A model generated the notes under the pieces. It had not been told where the DNA came from and searched no databases. It saw only the letters and a program-made list of their open reading frames with translations. A program made the position numbers and the translations under genes. This document shows positions 6,328 through 10,954 of a stretch of DNA of 10,954 bases, one piece after another (positions within the stretch are counted from its first letter, which is position 1; each line of letters begins with the position of its first letter). This DNA comes from Planctomycetota bacterium (lineage in GTDB: Bacteria; Planctomycetota; UBA8742; SKZP01; JAIOTL01): positions 1 to 10,954 of the forward strand of contig JAIOTL010000137.1 of assembly GCA_021106775.1 (NCBI GenBank), given 5' to 3'.

Positions 6328-6720
6328 ATGTTTTTCCACTTGTTATTGCACAAAAAAGGTGGAGGTAAACTTTTCGCTTTTTTCACGATATTGTGTATTG
6401 CAGGCGCAATCTGGGCATACTTTTTATTGTATGTACCGACTTTTGAGAAAAAAATCAGCAAACCGAGTGAAATCGAACAATTAATTGAGGATGCAAAAAC
6501 ATATCTCTCTGAAAATGACTATCTAAACGCACTTGAGGTTGTCAAGGTCGCTAACACCCTTGAAAATATTGAACCTGTTTATGTTGACACCCTCAAAACA
6601 CTTGAGAATCAGGCAGTTTTGCAGGAGTTTGAAAGCACATTAGAGCAAGCGGAAGAATTATCGGTAATTGGCGCAATCGTAGAATCTGATGCAATGCTGA
6701 AACAGTTGAGAAGCAGGTAA
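6328..6720 (+). CDS. Membrane-anchored TPR-like helical protein, N-terminal part (frame broken near 6690-6720)
   Basis: I do not recognise the family. The first 14 residues are short and basic (HKKGGGK). A single membrane helix follows (about 15-38), then a charged, helical stretch outside the membrane. Residues about 46-80 (SEIEQLIEDAKTYLSENDYL then NALEVVKVAN) look like a TPR hairpin; the rest is coiled-coil-like. The start at 6328 has GGAG 7 bases upstream. The frame ends at TAA (6718-6720) in the middle of helical sequence. The -1 frame, open from 6690, continues the same charged helical composition into the next entry, so this is most likely the 5' part of one gene of about 690 codons. 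Topology suggests an N-in anchor with a periplasmic helical domain. Confidence 0.7.
   Translation: MFFHLLLHKKGGGKLFAFFTILCIAGAIWAYFLLYVPTFEKKISKPSEIEQLIEDAKTYLSENDYLNALEVVKVANTLENIEPVYVDTLKTLENQAVLQEFESTLEQAEELSVIGAIVESDAMLKQLRSR
6690..6720 (+). other. Probable -1 frameshift site in the TPR-like gene
   Basis: The upstream frame (from 6328) reads to TAA at 6718. The downstream frame is blocked by TGA at 6687-6689, so the change of frame must fall between 6690 and 6720. Reading across gives DAM/AETVEKQVKIASDS, then charged helix without a break. Loss of one base, for example one G near 6696, would account for it. No X-XXY-YYZ slippery heptamer is present in the window of overlap, so programmed frameshifting is not supported. 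Confidence 0.75.
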
Positions 6721-6788
6721 AAATCGCATCTGATAGCGAGAATCTTAAAAGAATTGAGAAACTTGAATCACGCAATCGTACAAAGGAG

Positions 6789-8402
6789 TTGGAATTTCTG
6801 ATTGAGGAGATTGGGAAGCTAATAAAGCGTGAATTATTCAGCGATGTGGGCATCAAAATCAGTGCTGCTTACAAACTTATCGAAATCTCAGAGAAATTCA
6901 AGGATTTCAAAAAGGACGAATTTATCGAACGACTTGAAGTGCTTGAGCGAGAAAAAGAACATTTAAGCGTCGAAGATACTATCAACGAGATTGATTTGCT
7001 TATCTCGAACGCGGTTTATGCGGAGGCGTATCAGATTATTCGAGGCTTAGATGAATCGGTCATCAAAGAGAATTTAATACAGCGTTTGCAGAATTTAAGA
7101 CGTAATTGCGAGGAAAAACTCTGTGCTGCGATTATCAAGGATGCTGAGAGTTTGGAGAAATCAGGCGAATATCAGAAAGCTCTGGAGGTTTTGAAACTTG
7201 CGGATGTGTATGAATTTCAGGCTGTAGAATTGAAGTCGCAGATTGAAGAAATGCGAAATATGCTTAGGGAGCGGATGACAGCGGGTACTGGAGATATTGA
7301 CACTAAAATTGCTGAGGCAAATGTCCAAGTTGAGAATAAGCAGTACGAAGAAGCATTGAAAACACTTGGAAAACTCGGTTCGATGCAGAATATTCATGCT
7401 GAGCAAGCACAAAAAATCGCTAAAATCGAAAGTAAAGCAAGAATTTATCTGGCATTCTCGAAAGTTCAATACAACAAGAACGCGGTTTACATTAACAATT
7501 TTGTAACTCTGGAGATTGTAACGAATTCTGGCGAGGAGTTTTTCGGCAAAATGTTCAAGGAAGAATTTCAGCGTGTAAAATCAGCAAAAACCGACGAGAA
7601 ATCAGAAGAGAGTTCAAAAGTTGTTCTGATGACACACTCCGCCCACGACACCAACCGAAAATACATCTTGATCGATGTCTCCGAGATTTCTGAATACACA
7701 ACGTTTACTGTATCTGAGATTGACGACAAACTTTTTAGTAACGAGATTGATTTCTGGTCAGATTCACTATTGGTTGATTTTGACGCGCCCGAAGCCTTCA
7801 AACTCGCGAAATTTATCAAAGCAACTCTTGAAACGACGAATCGCGCAAAAATTTTATTCGATGAAGCGTTGAGCGAAGATGAATTTCTCTGGCAATCTTA
7901 CATGCTGCGAAGATCAGAGTTTTTCAAAAAATGTGTAACCTTCATTCTAAATAATGATGCAAATGCTGCTCACCTGGAATTCGATAAAATGCTGAAACTC
8001 TTTCCATTTGCAGACAAATTCCAGAAAATCTCCGTTTCAACCGTTGAAGATAAATTTGCTGCTTTTCAAAAAGAAATTTTGGACGAAACCAGCAAATATA
8101 TGAAGAATGCAAAAACCGAAAATTTGGTGCAACTCAATAGATTTCAGCAAAAATTGCTCGAAAAAGACGAAACTGGAATTATTAACTATGCTGATAACGC
8201 TAATTCACTTGCATTAGAAAACCTTTCAAACTTTAATAATTATAATCCTGAATCTTATTACCGACTTGGACTATCCGCATATTACAGCAGATTGGCTTTG
8301 CAGATGTTATTGAAAGCGAAATCAAAGGGTGCTGTGGTTGATACAAAAATTAATGAAATATTGAAAAATTTATACAAAATAAAAATACTCGCAGAGTATT
8401 GA
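6789..8402 (+). CDS. TPR-like helical protein, C-terminal part (frame open from 6690; continues the 6328 gene)
   Basis: The downstream frame encodes 537 residues from TTG 6789, or about 570 from the frame opening at 6690. It is rich in Glu, Lys and Leu and mostly helical. Counting from 6789, TPR-like hairpins appear at about 62-87 (DTINEIDLLISN, AYQIIRGLD), 112-140 (AAIIKDAESLEKSGEY, QKALEVLKLAD) and 171-197 (DTKIAEANVQVENKQYEEAL, KTLGKLG). Residues about 218-330 are more beta-like (IDVSEISEYTTFTVSEIDD) and may form a separate domain. The remainder to the end is helical. No catalytic motif is seen. No plausible start exists: the AAGGAG before TTG 6789 has no spacing. It is therefore best read as the 3' part of the membrane-anchored gene. 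It ends 39 bp before the next gene, suggesting one operon. A scaffold or protein-binding role is inference. Confidence 0.72.
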   Translation: MEFLIEEIGKLIKRELFSDVGIKISAAYKLIEISEKFKDFKKDEFIERLEVLEREKEHLSVEDTINEIDLLISNAVYAEAYQIIRGLDESVIKENLIQRLQNLRRNCEEKLCAAIIKDAESLEKSGEYQKALEVLKLADVYEFQAVELKSQIEEMRNMLRERMTAGTGDIDTKIAEANVQVENKQYEEALKTLGKLGSMQNIHAEQAQKIAKIESKARIYLAFSKVQYNKNAVYINNFVTLEIVTNSGEEFFGKMFKEEFQRVKSAKTDEKSEESSKVVLMTHSAHDTNRKYILIDVSEISEYTTFTVSEIDDKLFSNEIDFWSDSLLVDFDAPEAFKLAKFIKATLETTNRAKILFDEALSEDEFLWQSYMLRRSEFFKKCVTFILNNDANAAHLEFDKMLKLFPFADKFQKISVSTVEDKFAAFQKEILDETSKYMKNAKTENLVQLNRFQQKLLEKDETGIINYADNANSLALENLSNFNNYNPESYYRLGLSAYYSRLALQMLLKAKSKGAVVDTKINEILKNLYKIKILAEY

Positions 8403-8441
8403 GAATAAGAATTCATTGTACCTTAATAGGAGAGGAATATC

Positions 8442-10457
8442 ATGGTAAGTATTTTAGATTTAATTAACAATGAAATGCCATTAATGCTGTCAGGTGTTGA
8501 AAATTATCTTAAGGTCATTCTCTGGATGATTAGTGGAATAATTGTTCTTTTTACCGGTCTCAACTACAAAGATTTCTTCAATAGGTCGAATTTTGACCTT
8601 ATACTGCTGGTAATGCTGTTTCCGGTTTGTGTTTTGTTTTTCAGCTTCACAGCAGCAGTACTTATTGTTGGCGTCTTCTTCACGTGGCGTTTACTGCTAA
8701 GGTTTGCTGACAAGGAACAACACATATCGATTCAACTGCCGGTGTGGGTACTTGTTTTCGTATTTATCATTGGCTTCAGCTTTACTATTTACAATATTTA
8801 CAAATCGGATGTCAGCAAGAGCAACATGGAATATTCGATAGAAGTGCAGGATGCGATTTTGCTTGGTGAGATGCCTTATGAAATTCAGGACCAAGATGCT
8901 GAGAAAGCAGCAAAACAACAGAAACTATTACCAGGTCCTTTGGCTTATTATATTTCATATTTGCCACATCTGATTGCACCATTAACCACTGAAATTAACA
9001 ACGAAAAATACTATCTTACGAATTTCGATAAAGAAAAGATGGATTATTTTAGTGTTCCTGTGCCTGAGGGAATCAAATTTACAACTTTTGCAGACATTGA
9101 AAGCGGTTCAAAAGCCTACGCAGATAAGATAAGTAAAACGGTTAAACAGGAAAAGTTGAAACAGAATATTCTTGCAACAATTGAAATGGAATCAATCAAG
9201 AAAGTCGATACTTTTGGGTGCAAAGTACTTCAGATATTTGCACTTATCGTACTTCTGGGTGGATTATTTGCCGCAACGTACAAGCTTGCTTCGCTTAGAC
9301 TTGCGTTTTTCATGATGGTAATTGTACTTTTCCTGCCTTGGAAGGCGGTTTTGCTTTCTTCAACCTGGCATGTCCTGGCAATCGGTGTTTTCATGTTTGC
9401 GATATTTTTCCTGAAGAGAACATGGGTCAGCGGAGTTTTGTTTGGTATCGCTGTTGGCATTAATCCGATATTGCTGATAACCTTACCTTTGTTTATAAAT
9501 TACTACATGCCGAACATCGCCATTAAAGGTTACTGGTTGATTTCGCTTGGAATCATGGTTTTCGGTTTGATAATTCTTGTATTTGCACCTTATTTCAACG
9601 AATCTATGCTAGGATTTATGCCGACGAAGATTTTCGGAGCATTGGTAATTTTCATCGGGTTAGCAGTCAGCCTAATAATCTCGTTCCTCGGTAATCCTTT
9701 GAAGAGAGCGCCAGGCGGATTTTTCTTCGCATTCTTAATCGTTGTTATAATCTCATTCCTTATGGTTGTGATGAATAGCCATGCGAATTCGATTACTGAT
9801 TCAATCAGCATTTTCTCGAAAAGCGTGATTGCAACATCGTTTATCACTGGTGCAAGTGTTCTGAAAACGATTGCAATACCTTTATTTGCCATACTTTTCA
9901 TGTTCAACTTCCTGCCGAGAAACATTGCCCAGGGTGGTTTAATTGTACTCTCAGCGGCGTTGATGTTTTTCACGATTTACATTCTTGAAATACCGATGAA
10001 TGGTTCGGAATTTATTCTTCTTCTGCCTGCTCTGTTTATTTCGCATCTCAAAGGTTCAATGCTTGCTGAGGACAAGCTTACTTCAATTAGACTCAATGAA
10101 TCTATTGAAAGTAGAGCATTCGGTAAGGATGAGGATTTGGAAGAGCTTACTGAAGAGGATAAATTGTACGGGATATCAGACTTTACAGGTGCAAGTGATG
10201 ATGATAATCAGGATGAGATGCTGCCTCCTTATGACCAGCAAGCAGTTGAACTTGATGATAATGGTGAAATCATCGGTAATTCTGATGATAGCTTTCTGAA
10301 TCAGAATGCTGAAAAAGCATCGTTAATGACGACTGATGCACTTATTGAAGGGCTTGAGACTGAGATTCCTAAAGATGCTGCCGGTACAATTGGTGACATG
10401 GTCGAAGAAGTTCTTGAGCAGAAGGAAAAGGAAGAAAAAGAGGATGATAAGGCATAA
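8442..10457 (+). CDS. Polytopic inner-membrane protein with acidic C-terminal tail, possibly GT-C-like
   Basis: The protein has 671 residues and about 12 predicted membrane helices (roughly 21-40, 52-82, 99-120, 258-280, then a dense series from 285 to 535). A hydrophilic loop of about 135 residues (121-257) lies between early and later helices. Residues 541-671 form a soluble, strongly acidic tail ending EKEEKEDDKA. The loop contains YSIEVQDAILLGEMPYE (131-147) and PLAYYISYLPHLIAP (166-180). These recall the G-x-x-PY and YPP segments of GT-C/GT87 membrane glycosyltransferases, and GIAVGINPILLITLPL (335-350) recalls their GLAxxxKPxPLLLLP helix. The usual Lys is Asn here, so the similarity is weak. 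The start at 8442 has a strong AGGAGAGGA site. Likely cotranscribed with the TPR-like gene. Function is unproven; a transporter or assembly factor is equally possible. Confidence 0.7.
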   Translation: MVSILDLINNEMPLMLSGVENYLKVILWMISGIIVLFTGLNYKDFFNRSNFDLILLVMLFPVCVLFFSFTAAVLIVGVFFTWRLLLRFADKEQHISIQLPVWVLVFVFIIGFSFTIYNIYKSDVSKSNMEYSIEVQDAILLGEMPYEIQDQDAEKAAKQQKLLPGPLAYYISYLPHLIAPLTTEINNEKYYLTNFDKEKMDYFSVPVPEGIKFTTFADIESGSKAYADKISKTVKQEKLKQNILATIEMESIKKVDTFGCKVLQIFALIVLLGGLFAATYKLASLRLAFFMMVIVLFLPWKAVLLSSTWHVLAIGVFMFAIFFLKRTWVSGVLFGIAVGINPILLITLPLFINYYMPNIAIKGYWLISLGIMVFGLIILVFAPYFNESMLGFMPTKIFGALVIFIGLAVSLIISFLGNPLKRAPGGFFFAFLIVVIISFLMVVMNSHANSITDSISIFSKSVIATSFITGASVLKTIAIPLFAILFMFNFLPRNIAQGGLIVLSAALMFFTIYILEIPMNGSEFILLLPALFISHLKGSMLAEDKLTSIRLNESIESRAFGKDEDLEELTEEDKLYGISDFTGASDDDNQDEMLPPYDQQAVELDDNGEIIGNSDDSFLNQNAEKASLMTTDALIEGLETEIPKDAAGTIGDMVEEVLEQKEKEEKEDDKA

Positions 10458-10505
10458 CAAGCATAAGCCTTCAAACTCAAAGCTTTCTAAATTTCAAAAA
10501 AACTC

Positions 10506-10535
10506 AAGGGGGAGACGAAATCTCCTCCTTTTTTT
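10506..10535. terminator. Bidirectional intrinsic terminator
   Basis: AAGGGGGAGA (10506-10515) pairs with TCTCCTCCTT (10521-10530) as a 10-bp stem with one G-T pair and a CGAAA loop. On the plus strand a run of T follows (10529-10535), ending the 8442 gene's transcript. On the minus strand seven T (10502-10496) lie just beyond the stem, so it can also end miaB. It fits exactly between the two convergent genes. Confidence 0.88.
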
Positions 10536-10954
10536 ATTTGTTTGTAAGAGCGGCGATGAGGACGAGGCTTGTGGCATCGGTGATTTTGACGCGGACGATG
10601 TCACCGATGTTGTTGCCAGCAGATTCCCAGACAACAATCTGGAACTGGTTTGTGCGCCCATACTGTCGTCGGTCATCAAGCTTAGAAACACCCTCAACAA
10701 TGACATCAAACTCCTGCCCGATTTTGCTTCTATTTTTTTCGATGCTGATACGTTCTTGCACCTCCAGAAGTTCGCGATTCCTGCGTTTTTTCACGTCAAT
10801 CGGCACGTCATCAGGCAAATCCTTGCTGCACCCAGTCCCAGGACGCTCAGAATACTTAAAAACATAGGAAAACTGCAAACGCACTTTCTCAAGCAAATCC
10901 TTTGTCGCCAGGAAATCTTCTTCGGTTTCTCCCGGATACCCGACAATCCAATCC
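10534..10954 (-). CDS. miaB: tRNA-2-methylthio-N6-dimethylallyladenosine synthase MiaB (partial, N-terminus beyond the right edge)
   Basis: MiaB is a radical-SAM, two-cluster iron-sulfur enzyme. It adds the methylthio group to i6A37 of tRNAs reading U-starting codons. The window shows only the last 139 residues. These include DWIVGYPGETEEDF (family DIIVGFPGET), the FKYSERPGT motif near the end of the radical-SAM barrel, and the helix with LLEVQERISIEKN. A C-terminal TRAM domain follows (about the last 65 residues: IGQEFDVIVEG, SKLDDRRQYGRTNQF, IGDIVRVKI) and binds tRNA. The GRT pattern in the TRAM domain favours MiaB over RimO or MtaB. The cluster-binding cysteines lie outside the window. The stop TAA at 10536-10534 abuts the terminator. 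No lesion is visible. Confidence 0.92.
   Translation of the reverse strand, partial: DWIVGYPGETEEDFLATKDLLEKVRLQFSYVFKYSERPGTGCSKDLPDDVPIDVKKRRNRELLEVQERISIEKNRSKIGQEFDVIVEGVSKLDDRRQYGRTNQFQIVVWESAGNNIGDIVRVKITDATSLVLIAALTNK

Noticed and set aside
6690..6720. Programmed -1 ribosomal frameshift
   Set aside because: No slippery heptamer of the X-XXY-YYZ type lies in the stretch where both frames are open, and no strong downstream stem was seen.

Overview
The window comes from a diderm (Gram-negative-type) bacterium. It encodes LpxB of lipid A synthesis, sigma-54 (RpoN), MiaB, a signal-peptide-bearing C25 (gingipain-type) peptidase and an NfeD-like membrane protein. The DNA looks AT-rich by eye. 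Most genes have clear Shine-Dalgarno sites and three candidate promoters share an extended -10 (TGnTATnAT), which argues against a typical Bacteroidota member. An FCB-group or candidate-phylum lineage is possible, but I cannot name the taxon.

Layout. Positions 1-731 (minus) hold the N-terminal two thirds of lpxB, running off the left edge. Positions 732-1462 hold a 93-residue membrane protein flanked by two copies of an 80-bp double-hairpin repeat. Positions 1463-3361 (plus) hold rpoN, broken by an in-frame TAA at 2465-2467 into N- and C-terminal reading frames that otherwise form one continuous sigma-54. Positions 3362-3701 are non-coding and hold a 204-bp element with inverted arms. Positions 6135-3702 (minus) form a two-gene operon: an NfeD-like protein with an Asp-rich alternating tract, then a secreted C25 cysteine peptidase. 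Diverging from it, 6328-10457 (plus) is a second operon: a membrane-anchored TPR-like helical protein, split by an apparent -1 frameshift near 6690-6720, and a roughly 12-helix membrane protein with a long acidic tail and weak GT-C-glycosyltransferase-like features. A bidirectional terminator at 10506-10535 separates it from miaB (minus), which enters from the right edge.

Together the two divergent operons look like a cell-envelope module: an exported protease, an NfeD-like membrane scaffold, a TPR-like membrane-anchored protein and a polytopic membrane protein. This grouping is inference from gene order. The two single-site lesions (nonsense in rpoN, frameshift in the TPR gene) may be real decay, recoding, or base-level assembly error. 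I see no mobile-element genes, RNA genes or CRISPR array.
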